Source: JAYUHK01 sp043767025 (GTDB taxonomy: Bacteria; Bacteroidota; Bacteroidia; Chitinophagales; Saprospiraceae). From it: a DNA stretch of 55,227 nt. The DNA lies in the NCBI GenBank assembly GCA_043767025.1, contig JAYUHK010000057.1, positions 1 to 55,227 of the forward strand. The letters run 5' to 3'. A model generated the notes under the pieces. The model had not been told where the DNA came from. It was given only the letters and a program-made list of their open reading frames with translations, and made no database searches. Of the stretch, positions 7,868-15,992 are shown piece after piece. Numbering within the stretch: position 1 is the first letter of the stretch; each line of letters starts with the position of its first letter. Position numbers and translations under genes: made by a program.

Positions 7868-8104
7868 ATGACAAGCGAATTATCACTAAAATTGGAAGAT
7901 ATTTATCTCCAATCATTAGAAATTAACCTGATTGAATATCTATCAGAATGCCTGCAAATTGACAATAGAGAGGCTATGCGTATTTACTACAATAGCGAAC
8001 TTTGCCAGCAAATTCATGAAGGGAGCTATGATATTCAATATTTAGACTACAAATATTTAGCCGAAGATTTGGTTGAAAATGAAATAAAACACGCTGCTGA
8101 ATGA
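7868..8104 (+). CDS. DUF3791 domain protein (second of module)
   Basis: This 78-aa helical protein has LIEYLSECLQIDNREAMRIY, then SELCQQIHEGSYDIQYLDYK, then YLAEDLVENE, a second DUF3791-type pattern. It begins 1 base after the DUF3990 stop. It is not a duplicate of the 7178 protein at the sequence level, so the pair may bind different faces or states of the central enzyme. Function is unknown. Confidence 0.6.
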   Translation: MTSELSLKLEDIYLQSLEINLIEYLSECLQIDNREAMRIYYNSELCQQIHEGSYDIQYLDYKYLAEDLVENEIKHAAE

Positions 8105-8126
8105 AAGTTAAGGTGAAAATATTGCA

Positions 8127-8212
8127 GGCAATACCCGCAAAGAATTAGAAGCAAAAATAAGCAAAAAAGTATAGGAGAGCTTTTCGGTGTGTCCAAATCA
8201 AACATTAGCGAA
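8127..8212 (+). pseudogene. Gene debris: two short coding remnants
   Basis: 8127-8171 reads GNTRKELEAKISKKV then a stop, like the GNTRKxxE block of DinD/phage antirepressor proteins. 8177-8212, in another frame, reads ELFGVSKSNISE, like the HTH start of RhuM-type virulence or filamentation proteins. Neither is part of an intact gene. These are leftovers of mobile accessory genes. Confidence 0.45.
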
Positions 8213-8246
8213 TGCCAAACAATCGGACATCACAAAGAATTTTTGT

Positions 8247-8338
8247 GCGAAAGAAACTGAAAAAATGACTTTTGCAGAATTTAAGGCATACTTGAACAAA
8301 AACAAATTGCAAACAGCCAAATAAACTTTGCCTACACC
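8247..8338 (+). repeat. Direct repeat copy 2: orphan 3' end of the antitoxin gene
   Basis: This copy carries the last 25 codons of the 6871-7020 gene (AKETEKMTFAEFKAYLNKNK to the stop), identical at protein level, with no 5' half. It lies 1.2 kb from copy 1 on the other side of the DUF3791-DUF3990 module. The rest of 8339-8571 shows no gene. Confidence 0.85.
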
Positions 8339-8571
8339 CAATATGGATTTTGCAAAAGCGAAACAGACGGAATTATATTTCCCTACCTGCACAAAGCAGT
8401 GTTCGCTGAAATTTTAATCAAAATGTTCTAAAACAACAGATAATAAGTAGTAAATAGTAAACTAAAATTAGGTTTTTATTCCTTACTACAATCACAAAAT
8501 CCTCAAAGACCACCGACTGTATAATTTTTTTTTTTAACATCGCATTTATTCACTTTTTAGCAAAAAATAGT

Positions 8572-9531
8572 ATGACAACAATGACAAGAGCAATTCCGTT
8601 GGTAGATTTATCAACCTTTGTGAACGGCACAGCAGCGCAACGTGAAGTGTTTGTTAGCAAATTGGGAAAGGCTTTCCACGAAGTCGGCTTCGTGGGAGTC
8701 GTCAATCACGGTATCCCCAAAGAATTGGTGGAAGGATTTTACAACAACGCAAAAAAATTCTTCGCCTTGGACGTAGCGACCAAGCGAAAATACGAAGTCA
8801 GCGGTCTGGCGGGGCAGCGCGGCTATACGTCCTTCGGAAAAGAACACGCCAAGCAATCCAAAGTCGCAGACTTGAAAGAGTTTTTCCAAATCGGACAAAC
8901 CGTGACCGACGGCGATGCCATCAAAGCCGAATATCCCGACAACGTGATGACCGCCGAAACCGCCGAATTTACGGTCTTGGGCGACCAACTTTATAAGGCT
9001 TTCGCTGGCGCAGGCGCAGAACTCCTGAAAGCCATCGCCATCTATCTCAACATCGGCGAAAATTATTTCGACGCTAAAATCCACAACGGCAACAGCATTT
9101 TGCGCGCCATTCACTATCCGCCGATTTCGGAGGAGCCAGCCTCTGCGATTCGCGCCGAACAGCACGAAGACATCAACCTGATTACGCTGCTCGTCGGCGC
9201 ATCTGCGGGCGGACTGCAGTTGCTCAACTCCGACAACGAATGGGTGGACATTATGCCCGAAGACGACGAAATAGTCATCAACGTAGGCGATATGCTGCAG
9301 CGATTGACCAACAATTATCTCAAATCTACTACGCACCGAGTCGTGAATCCGCCGCGCGAAATGTGGCATTTGCCAAGACTTTCTATTCCGTTCTTCTTGC
9401 ACCCGCGCTCAAAAATGGATTTGACGTGTTTAGAGAAGTGCGTCACCGCAGAAAGTCCGCTTCACTACGAGCCTATCACGGCAGGCGACTACCTCAACGA
9501 GCGATTGAGAGAAATCGGTCTGAAAAAATAA
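8572..9531 (+). CDS. Isopenicillin N synthase-family 2-oxoglutarate/Fe(II) dioxygenase
   Basis: This 319-aa cytosolic oxygenase has an N-terminal DIOX_N segment (IPLVDLSTF and GFVGVVNHGIP, residues 8-49) followed by the double-stranded beta-helix. The iron triad is His198 and Asp200 in QHEDINLITLLVG plus His255 in STTHRVVN. Arg269-x-Ser271 (RLSIPFFLHP) is the 2-oxoglutarate grip. The substrate is unknown; bacterial members hydroxylate or desaturate amino acids and small metabolites, and the gene need not relate to penicillin. A second ATG at 8581 is an alternative start. tatA follows on the same strand after 71 bases. Confidence 0.88.
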   Translation: MTTMTRAIPLVDLSTFVNGTAAQREVFVSKLGKAFHEVGFVGVVNHGIPKELVEGFYNNAKKFFALDVATKRKYEVSGLAGQRGYTSFGKEHAKQSKVADLKEFFQIGQTVTDGDAIKAEYPDNVMTAETAEFTVLGDQLYKAFAGAGAELLKAIAIYLNIGENYFDAKIHNGNSILRAIHYPPISEEPASAIRAEQHEDINLITLLVGASAGGLQLLNSDNEWVDIMPEDDEIVINVGDMLQRLTNNYLKSTTHRVVNPPREMWHLPRLSIPFFLHPRSKMDLTCLEKCVTAESPLHYEPITAGDYLNERLREIGLKK

Positions 9532-9602
9532 AAGTACGACACCAGATATAACTTTTGGCTGCAAAAGCAGTCCAACTTTAAAATTTTTTAAAAAAATTTA
9601 TT

Positions 9603-9821
9603 ATGAATAATTTATTTCTTATCTTCGGCTTGGGAGCCAACGAAATGATTGTAGTCGTGTTGGGAATGTTGTTGCTCTTTGGCGGCAAAAAAATTCCTGA
9701 ACTCGCTCGCGGACTCGGCAAAGGCATCAGAGAATTTAACAACGCTCGCGCCAACGTAGAAACCGAAATCAAAGAAGGACTCAAAGATTCCGAGCGCAAG
9801 CAAGTGAATACCGAACAGTAA
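9603..9821 (+). CDS. tatA: Twin-arginine translocase subunit TatA/TatE
   Basis: This 72-aa protein has one N-terminal membrane helix (about residues 15-28, MIVVVLGMLLLFGGKKIPEL), the FGGKKIPEL hinge diagnostic of TatA/E, an amphipathic helix (ARGLGKGIREFNNA) and a charged tail. TatA oligomers form the pore that carries folded twin-arginine substrates across the inner membrane with TatC. tatC is not in the window, which is common in Bacteroidota. Confidence 0.93.
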   Translation: MNNLFLIFGLGANEMIVVVLGMLLLFGGKKIPELARGLGKGIREFNNARANVETEIKEGLKDSERKQVNTEQ

Positions 9822-9831
9822 AAATTAAAAT

Positions 9832-9872
9832 AGAAACATCAGGACTGCGAATAAAAAGCACCCGATGTTTCT
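9832..9872. terminator. Hairpin between convergent tatA and dut
   Basis: AGAAACATC (9832-9840) pairs with GATGTTTCT (9864-9872), extended by GG/CC after one mismatch. A T-rich stretch follows on the plus strand (CTGTTTTCTC), so it probably ends the tatA transcript; an A-rich flank allows use in the other direction. Confidence 0.55.
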
Positions 9873-9878
9873 GTTTTC

Positions 9879-10313
9879 TCAATTTTTTCCTGTACTTCCA
9901 AATCCGCCAGCTCCACGTTGTGTTTCTGACAGACTCTCCACTGTGTGCCAACTTATTTGCTCGTAGCGCGCCACCACCATTTGTGCTATCCGCTCGTGCG
10001 GCTCGACGGTCTGCATCGCCCCCGACAGATTGACGAGGATTACTTTTATTTCTCCCCGATAATCGCTGTCAATAGTTCCCGGACTGTTGAGGCAAGTCAG
10101 CCCTTTTTTGACTGCCAAACCACTGCGCGGACGTATCTGCGCCTCGAAGCCAAGCGGCAACTCAATGTACAAACCCGTCGGCACCAGCACCCGCTCCATC
10201 GGAGCAAGCAAAATTGGGGCTGCAAGGTCGGCTCTCAAATCCATGCCTGCACTGCCCAACGTTTCGTACTTCGGCAGCTCGTTGGCGGAGCGATTGATGA
10301 TGCGAATAGTCAT
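9879..10313 (-). CDS. dut: dUTP diphosphatase
   Basis: This 144-aa trimeric enzyme hydrolyses dUTP to dUMP and pyrophosphate, keeping uracil out of DNA and supplying dTMP synthesis. All five motifs are visible: GSAGMDLRA (20-28), RSGLA (63-67), GTIDSDYRGEI (79-89, with the catalytic Asp), ERIAQMV (107-113) and the C-terminal RGAGGFGSTG (133-142) that closes over the active site. It lies 27 bases downstream of pyk on the same strand and is likely cotranscribed. Confidence 0.96.
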   Translation of the reverse strand: MTIRIINRSANELPKYETLGSAGMDLRADLAAPILLAPMERVLVPTGLYIELPLGFEAQIRPRSGLAVKKGLTCLNSPGTIDSDYRGEIKVILVNLSGAMQTVEPHERIAQMVVARYEQISWHTVESLSETQRGAGGFGSTGKN

Positions 10314-10340
10314 TTTGTGTATTTTTTTTTACGAAAAAAA

Positions 10341-11783
10341 TTACTCCACCACCGTCACTTTGAGCATATTCGTCCGATACCGTTTGTGAAGCGGCATACT
10401 ACCCGTATTGACGATTACGTCACCGACCGCGACCGTTTCCGTTTCTTTCAAAATATCATTGACATCGCTGATAGTTTCATCGGTCGTCGAAAATTTATCG
10501 TAATAAAAACACTTTACTCCCCACACGAGATTGAGCGTTGCGAGCATCGAAGGCGTATCCGAAAAGACACAAATTTTTGACTTGGGGCGATAGCTGGACA
10601 CTTTGAACGCCGTATAACCCGAACTGGTCATGCCGACAATCGCCTTCGCCTGAATATCGTCCGCCGTTTTGGCAGCATTGAAACACACGACATCGGAAAG
10701 AAACGTGCGCGAAGCAGGCGACGGATAAGGGTGGCGGTCAGCAAAAGAGTAAGAATAGTGCTTTTCGGCTTCGGCGATGATTTTGTTCATCGTTTCTACG
10801 ACCAAAACGGGGTGGTCGCCCACGCTTGTTTCGCCGCTCAACATGACAGCGTCAGCACCGTCGAGGACGGCATTGGCAACGTCCGTCACCTCCGCGCGGG
10901 TCGGACTCGGATTGGTAATCATGCTATCCATCATTTGGGTCGCCACGATGACGGGGCGCGCACGCTGGATACACTTCAAGATAATTTCTTTCTGAATCAA
11001 AGGCAGCCGCTCGATAGGAACTTCAATCCCCAAGTCGCCACGCGCCACCATTATTCCGTTGGAATGTTTGATAATCTTATCAATTTTTTCTACCGCTTCG
11101 GGTTTTTCTATTTTGGCAATAATCTTGGCTGGATGTCCGACTGCGTCAATGCGGTCGCGCAAATCTTTCAAATCTTTTGGCGTGCGGACGAAAGAAAGCG
11201 CAATCCAATTCACGGGTTGTGTGAGAATAAAATTCAAGTCTTCGATGTCTTTTTCGGTCAGTGCGGGCAACGAAACTTTTGTGTTCGGAAGATTTACACC
11301 TTTATTAGACGACAGAACAGAACCGTACAACACTACCAACTTGACAGTATCTTTTTTGTTGGTTTCTACTACTTCCAGCACCACTTTACCGTCATCTACC
11401 AGCACTTTTTCGCCTACTTCTACATCAGTCGGAAATCGGTCGTAGCTCATATAGACGCGGTCTTTGTTGCCCACGCATTTTTCGTTTACGAATGTGAGAA
11501 TATCGCCTTGCGCAATCGGCATCGAGCCATTTTCTATTTTTCCGACTCTCAATTTCGGTCCTTGCAGGTCTGCCAAGATACCCAAATGATAGCCATATTC
11601 TTTATTGATAGCAACCAATCTGTCAATTACTTCTTGATGGTCTTGGTGAGTGCCGTGCGAAAAATTGAGGCGAAAAATATCCGTCCCCACGTTGGCGAGT
11701 GCCAAAAGATTTTCGTACGAGCTACAAGCTGGTCCGACCGTAGCGACGATTTTGGTATTGGTTTCTTTATTTCTAATATTCAT
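10341..11783 (-). CDS. pyk: Pyruvate kinase
   Basis: This 480-aa protein catalyses phosphoenolpyruvate + ADP to pyruvate + ATP. The N-terminus TKIVATVGPAC, the RLNFSHG block, the KIEKPEAVEKID catalytic lysine region (about residue 225), MVARGDLGIEVP and the TRAEVTDVANAVLDGADAVM block are all present. The B domain and the C-terminal regulatory domain are complete, ending in VTVVE. The length is normal for bacterial type II enzymes. dut follows. A minus-strand -7 element lies at 11848-11855. Confidence 0.97.
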   Translation of the reverse strand: MNIRNKETNTKIVATVGPACSSYENLLALANVGTDIFRLNFSHGTHQDHQEVIDRLVAINKEYGYHLGILADLQGPKLRVGKIENGSMPIAQGDILTFVNEKCVGNKDRVYMSYDRFPTDVEVGEKVLVDDGKVVLEVVETNKKDTVKLVVLYGSVLSSNKGVNLPNTKVSLPALTEKDIEDLNFILTQPVNWIALSFVRTPKDLKDLRDRIDAVGHPAKIIAKIEKPEAVEKIDKIIKHSNGIMVARGDLGIEVPIERLPLIQKEIILKCIQRARPVIVATQMMDSMITNPSPTRAEVTDVANAVLDGADAVMLSGETSVGDHPVLVVETMNKIIAEAEKHYSYSFADRHPYPSPASRTFLSDVVCFNAAKTADDIQAKAIVGMTSSGYTAFKVSSYRPKSKICVFSDTPSMLATLNLVWGVKCFYYDKFSTTDETISDVNDILKETETVAVGDVIVNTGSMPLHKRYRTNMLKVTVVE

Positions 11784-11847
11784 AAAAAAGTTGAATTAGG
11801 ATAATTATCTGACTTAGTGTATAAAATACAATATTCTATGACGACGG

Positions 11848-11855
11848 CAAAAGTA
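11848..11855 (-). promoter_or_regulatory. -7 element upstream of pyk
   Basis: On the minus strand the bases read TACTTTTG, matching TAnnTTTG, about 65 bases before the pyk start. No well-spaced -33 element was seen. The rest of 11856-12030 is AT-rich with no gene. Confidence 0.45.
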
Positions 11856-12030
11856 AGCAATTTAGACCAAAAGCACCGAAAGTGCCAAAAAATATTTTTA
11901 CAAAAATTATTTTTACACCTAAAAATAAAAGCATCTGAAATAAACTTCTTATTTTTTATGTTGAAATACAGAGAAAAAATACATAATTTGCAGTTCATTT
12001 TCAGATAGTGCGCAAAAAAAGCGAAAAAAC

Positions 12031-12062
12031 TTTGGTTATCCGATTATGAATAATTTACTTTG
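12031..12062 (+). promoter_or_regulatory. Probable acpP promoter
   Basis: TTTG (12031-12034) lies 21 bases before TACTTTG (12056-12062), close to the -33/-7 consensus with one base missing from the -7 box. The predicted leader is about 70 nt. Confidence 0.5.
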
Positions 12063-12136
12063 CACCGCATTGACGATTTTAGGATTGGCAATTCAGTATT
12101 TTTAAATTTATTTTATCAAAAAATTTTTTTACAATC

Positions 12137-12376
12137 ATGGCAAGTATTGCTGAAAGGGTAACGAAAATTATCGTAGACAAATTAGGCGTTGACGAAGCGG
12201 AAGTCACGCGCGAAGCCAGTTTCACCAACGATTTGGGAGCTGACTCTTTGGACACCGTAGAGCTGATTATGGAGTTTGAAAAAGAATTCGATATTTCTAT
12301 TCCGGACGAAAAAGCGGAGAACATCCAGACAGTAGGTCACGCTATTGACTATTTGGAGGCAGAAACGCAAGCCTAA
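12137..12376 (+). CDS. acpP: Acyl carrier protein
   Basis: This 79-aa acidic four-helix protein carries growing acyl chains. Ser37 in GADSLDTVELIMEFE is the 4'-phosphopantetheine attachment site. It is immediately upstream of fabF, the usual order, with a long perfect hairpin (12387-12434) between them that may set ACP in excess over FabF. Confidence 0.97.
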   Translation: MASIAERVTKIIVDKLGVDEAEVTREASFTNDLGADSLDTVELIMEFEKEFDISIPDEKAENIQTVGHAIDYLEAETQA

Positions 12377-12386
12377 AAAGTGAACA

Positions 12387-12434
12387 ATTAGCAGTAAGCG
12401 TTGCGGTACTCTCTATGGCACGCTTACTGCTAAT
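12387..12434 (+). promoter_or_regulatory. Intercistronic hairpin between acpP and fabF
   Basis: ATTAGCAGTAAGCGT (12387-12401) pairs perfectly with 12420-12434 (15 bp, 18-nt loop). It starts 11 bases after the acpP stop and is followed by A-rich sequence, not a T-run, so it is better read as an mRNA-stabilising or partial-attenuation structure than a classical terminator. Confidence 0.6.
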
Positions 12435-12470
12435 ATTAAAAAAAGGGACTGGTCGTAAATTTTTATTCTC

Positions 12471-13715
12471 ATGAAAAGAGTCGTCGTTACAGGTATCGGA
12501 GTACTTACTCCCATCGGCAACAATGTTGCCGAATACGCAGCTGCGCTCAAAAATGGCGTGAGTGGTGCCGGACCTATTACTTATTTCGATGCCACACAGT
12601 TCAAAACTCGTTTCGCTTGCGAACTAAAAAATTTTAACCCCGAAATAGCGATTGACAAAAAAGAAGTGCGCCGCCTCGACCTTTACACGCAGTTCGCGCT
12701 CGTAGCCGCTCACGAAGCGGTGCAGCAGGCTGGCTTGGACTTTGAGAAACTCGATATGGCACAAGTCGGAGTCATCTGGGGCAGCGGCATCGGCGGTCTG
12801 AACACGCTCGAAAAAGAAATTACCGACTTCGTGAACAGCCCAAGCGGCGTGCCGCGCCACAATCCATTTATGATTCCCAAAATGATTTCTAACATCGCAG
12901 CAGGGCAAATCGCCATTCGCTACGGCATGATGGGAGTCAATTATGCGACTGTTTCGGCTTGCGCCACCTCTGCCCACGCGCTCATCAACGCGATGGACTG
13001 CATACGGCTGGGTCGTGCAAATATCATCGTGGCAGGCGGCTCCGAAGCCGTCATCACCGCCACCGCAGTCGGAGGATTCAACTCCATGAAAGCAATGTCG
13101 GAGCGCAACGACGACCCATCGACCGCCTCTCGCCCATTCGATGCCAACAGAGATGGATTCGTGTTGGGCGAAGGAGCAGGCGCGCTCATACTCGAAGAAT
13201 ACGAACACGCCAAAGCGCGTGGTGCTAATATATTGGCGGAAATATGCGGCGGCGGCATGACCGACGACGCATACCACATCACCGCTCCCCACCCCGAAGG
13301 CACTGGCGCAAAAAACGCTATGCTCTTCGCACTCAAAGATGCCCAACTCAACTTGGAAGACATTGACTATATCAATGTGCATGGCACTTCTACGCCATTG
13401 GGCGATATTGCCGAAATCAAAGCTATCCAACAGCTTTTCGGCGACCTTGCCTACAAACTTAATATCAGCTCTACCAAGTCCATGACTGGACACTTGTTAG
13501 GCGCAGCCGGAGTCGTGGAAGCGATTGCTGGGATTTTGGCTATCGAACACAGTTTCGTGCCGCCGACCATCAACCACTTTACAGACGACCCCGCTATCGA
13601 CCCCAAACTCAATCTGACGTTCAACACTGCTCAAGAACGACCGATAAAAACTATTTTGAGCAACGCCTTCGGTTTTGGAGGGCATAATACGACTGTTATT
13701 TTCAAAAAAATGTAG
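12471..13715 (+). CDS. fabF: Beta-ketoacyl-ACP synthase II
   Basis: This 414-aa thiolase-fold enzyme condenses malonyl-ACP with acyl-ACP in fatty-acid elongation. The catalytic triad is Cys164 (SACATSAHAL), His304 (VHGTSTPLGD) and His341 (GHLLGAAG). GFGGHNTTVIFKK at the C-terminus is the conserved glycine loop. It lies between acpP and rnc, the standard Bacteroidota arrangement. Confidence 0.97.
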   Translation: MKRVVVTGIGVLTPIGNNVAEYAAALKNGVSGAGPITYFDATQFKTRFACELKNFNPEIAIDKKEVRRLDLYTQFALVAAHEAVQQAGLDFEKLDMAQVGVIWGSGIGGLNTLEKEITDFVNSPSGVPRHNPFMIPKMISNIAAGQIAIRYGMMGVNYATVSACATSAHALINAMDCIRLGRANIIVAGGSEAVITATAVGGFNSMKAMSERNDDPSTASRPFDANRDGFVLGEGAGALILEEYEHAKARGANILAEICGGGMTDDAYHITAPHPEGTGAKNAMLFALKDAQLNLEDIDYINVHGTSTPLGDIAEIKAIQQLFGDLAYKLNISSTKSMTGHLLGAAGVVEAIAGILAIEHSFVPPTINHFTDDPAIDPKLNLTFNTAQERPIKTILSNAFGFGGHNTTVIFKKM

Positions 13716-13780
13716 TCCTCTATTGAAAGTTTAGAATGAATATTGAAAGTAAAAAAATAAGATTTTTTGCGATTGGATAG

Positions 13781-13820
13781 AAATGAAGAAAAAATAAGTA
13801 GTTTATTTTGGACACATTCT
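13781..13820 (-). repeat. Dispersed intergenic repeat, copy A
   Basis: On the minus strand this reads close to GAATGTGTCCAAAATAAA followed by CTACTTATTTTTTCTTC. It matches copies at 23793, 25343 and 52247. Confidence 0.6.
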
Positions 13821-13835
13821 TTAACAATAAAACGT

Positions 13836-13920
13836 GTTTTGAAACCTTTTTTAAGTTGATTTTAAATTCTTACCTGAATACCAAAAGAATCTAAAATCAA
13901 TCCTCAAAACATCTTTTTTA
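13836..13920 (+). terminator. Composite hairpin and T-run after fabF
   Basis: TTGATTTTAAATTCTT (13856-13871) pairs with 13885-13900 (one mismatch), and GTTTTGA (13836-13842) closes outside with TCAAAAC (13904-13910), followed by ATCTTTTTT. This probably ends the acpP-fabF transcript. The remainder of 13921-14059 has no visible gene. Confidence 0.5.
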
Positions 13921-14059
13921 CTAAAAAAAATCGCTCAAAAAACAGTTTTAAGTCACAAAAAATAAGCGTTTTGTGGCTCGAAATCTATCCAAATTGCTTC
14001 TCCTTCAATCTTTTGACAAAAAATCAGTAGAAACAGACTGCGCAAAACAAAAAAATTGA

Positions 14060-14821
14060 TTGAGAAGACTCGTTAAAAGTACTTACAACTACTATTTCTC
14101 GAAAGATAAGTCTTTCGCCCGACGGCTGAAATCCATCTTGGGTTTCACGCCCACGAGTTTGTCGTTGTTCAAACTCGCCTTCTACCACAAATCCACCAAC
14201 GGACCGTCGGTAGAAAAACCCACGCTGTACCAAAACAATGAGCGGCTCGAATACTTGGGCGACGCTGTGTTGGGAACTATTGTCGCCGAATATTTGTTTA
14301 AAAAATATCCGGGCAGCGATGAAGGATTTTTGACCAAAATGCGCTCGAAAATCGTCAAGCGGCAATCACTCAACAAAATTGCCGACAAAATGGGCTTGGA
14401 CGTACTGCTTTCGGAGTACAACAGCACCAAACTCAGCCGCTCAATGCTCGGCAATGCCCTCGAAGCACTCGTAGGCGCAGTCTATCTCGAAGTAGGTTAT
14501 GAAGGCACCAAACACTACATTATCCGAAAGATACTGCGCAAATACTTGGATATTCACGAGCTGGAAACCTACGACGACAATTATAAAAGCCAGCTGCTCG
14601 AGTGGAGTCAAAAAAATGGAAAAACGATTACCTACAAAGTGGTCGCAAAGTACAAATTTGAAAAACGCGACCGCTTCAAAGTAGCCGTCCTCGTGGACGA
14701 CGAAAAAATAGCCACCGCCGACGATTTCAACAAGAAAAGTGCCGAACAAATGGCTTCCGAAAAAGCCCTGCAAGCCATCGGACTCCTCGACCCCGACGTA
14801 GAAGAAAACGATGGCGAATAA
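14060..14821 (+). CDS. rnc: Ribonuclease III
   Basis: This 253-aa enzyme cleaves double-stranded RNA (rRNA precursors, structured mRNAs). The signature ERLEYLGDAV spans residues 61-70, and a second acidic site lies in LGNALEALVGAVYLE. The C-terminal dsRNA-binding domain starts near DNYKSQLLEWSQKNG. The first codon is TTG (14060): an in-frame stop lies directly before it, and no ATG occurs before the catalytic motif, while the encoded N-terminus fits Bacteroidota homologues. It follows acpP-fabF, as is usual in the phylum. Confidence 0.95.
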   Translation: MRRLVKSTYNYYFSKDKSFARRLKSILGFTPTSLSLFKLAFYHKSTNGPSVEKPTLYQNNERLEYLGDAVLGTIVAEYLFKKYPGSDEGFLTKMRSKIVKRQSLNKIADKMGLDVLLSEYNSTKLSRSMLGNALEALVGAVYLEVGYEGTKHYIIRKILRKYLDIHELETYDDNYKSQLLEWSQKNGKTITYKVVAKYKFEKRDRFKVAVLVDDEKIATADDFNKKSAEQMASEKALQAIGLLDPDVEENDGE

Positions 14822-14861
14822 CTAAAAGTCTAATATTTTTTCAAACTTTCAATTTTTTTGT

Positions 14862-15902
14862 ATGCGCGATTTCAAATATTTGTTGGCTTACATCACGCCG
14901 CTTTCTGCGTGGTTGGGTATGTATTTGGGCGGCGTGGCTTCGCTTGGTGCGGTCTATGTAGCCTTCGTAGCTATCCCGATTATAGAATTTTTTACGCCCG
15001 GAACTTCCGAGAATCACCCAGAAAACGCTGAACCTGCGCGAGCAAAAAATATCTTTTTTGATTTTTTGCTCTATCTCAATCTGCCGATTTTTTACGCCCT
15101 ACTCGGTTATTATTTTTACGTCCTCTTCAATCGCAGCCTTTCGATACCCGAACTGATAGGCATGACGCTCAACATGAGCGTAGTAGGTGGCACGCTTGGC
15201 ATCAATGTAGCACACGAACTCGGACACCGAGCAAAAAAAAGCGAGCAATTTATGTCCAAAGCTCTCCTTCTTCCCGCTCTGTATATGCACTTTTTTATCG
15301 AACACAACCGCGGTCATCACAAAAACGTGGCGACCGTCGCCGACCCCGCCAGCTCCCGATTCGGAGAAAACGTGTATGCTTTTTGGTGGCGTTCTGTAAA
15401 AGACAGCTACGCCGACGCATGGACGTTGGAGCGCGAGCGATTGCAAAAAAATAACATCGCTTTTTGGAGCGTACAAAACGAAATGCTGCGTTTTCAAATC
15501 ATACAGTTGCTTTATTTGTCGTTGGTAGGTGGCTTTTTGGGCTGGAAAATACTGCTGGCAGCCATTGCGGTAGCCATCGGCAGTTTTTTGCTCCTCGAAT
15601 GTGTCAATTATATCGAACACTATGGTTTGGAGCGAAAAATGCTCCCGTCTGGAGCGTATGAACGGGTCACAATGCGCCACTCATGGAACTCTAACCACGA
15701 AATCGGGCGGATTTTTTTGTACGAACTTACTCGCCACGCCGACCATCACTACAAATCCACGCGCCCGTATCAGGTGCTGCGTCACTACGATGAAAGTCCG
15801 CAACTCCCGCTTGGTTATCCAGCGTCCATGTTGCTTTCGTTGGCACCGCCACTTTGGTTTGCGGTGATGAACAAAAAGGTAGAGGCATTGGGCGCAGCCT
15901 AA
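14862..15902 (+). CDS. alkB: Alkane 1-monooxygenase (AlkB family, di-iron)
   Basis: This 346-aa integral membrane hydroxylase has four to six hydrophobic segments. The histidine boxes are HELGH (118-122), EHNRGHH (147-153), NYIEHYG (249-255) and RHADHH (291-296, followed by RPYQVL), which match AlkB spacing for the di-iron site. Members oxidise the terminal methyl of medium-chain alkanes with rubredoxin as electron donor; some act on fatty acyl or sterol-like substrates. No rubredoxin gene is adjacent. It lies 40 bases after rnc on the same strand. Confidence 0.92.
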   Translation: MRDFKYLLAYITPLSAWLGMYLGGVASLGAVYVAFVAIPIIEFFTPGTSENHPENAEPARAKNIFFDFLLYLNLPIFYALLGYYFYVLFNRSLSIPELIGMTLNMSVVGGTLGINVAHELGHRAKKSEQFMSKALLLPALYMHFFIEHNRGHHKNVATVADPASSRFGENVYAFWWRSVKDSYADAWTLERERLQKNNIAFWSVQNEMLRFQIIQLLYLSLVGGFLGWKILLAAIAVAIGSFLLLECVNYIEHYGLERKMLPSGAYERVTMRHSWNSNHEIGRIFLYELTRHADHHYKSTRPYQVLRHYDESPQLPLGYPASMLLSLAPPLWFAVMNKKVEALGAA

Positions 15903-15943
15903 AAAAAAGCCGCCAATTCTCCTCTTTCGGAAAATTTGCGGCT
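15903..15943 (-). terminator. Terminator of the glycogen-binding-domain gene
   Basis: The stem AGCCGC/GCGGCT (15908-15943), with inner AATT pairing, is followed by TTTTTTTT on the minus strand. It lies 50 bases past the stop of the 15993-16403 gene and abuts the alkB stop. Confidence 0.7.
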
Positions 15944-15992
15944 CAACCTTATTGAAAATGTATGAAACAACAATTTGAAAAGTAACGGCTTC

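Noticed and set aside
6101..8571. tRNA-Gln as an integration site with flanking att repeats
   Set aside because: No repeat of the tRNA 3' end was found up to 8571, and no integrase gene is present.
8572..9531. Beta-lactam biosynthesis (true isopenicillin N synthase)
   Set aside because: No ACV synthetase or other pathway gene is nearby; the family is broad and the oxygenase motif alone does not define the substrate.
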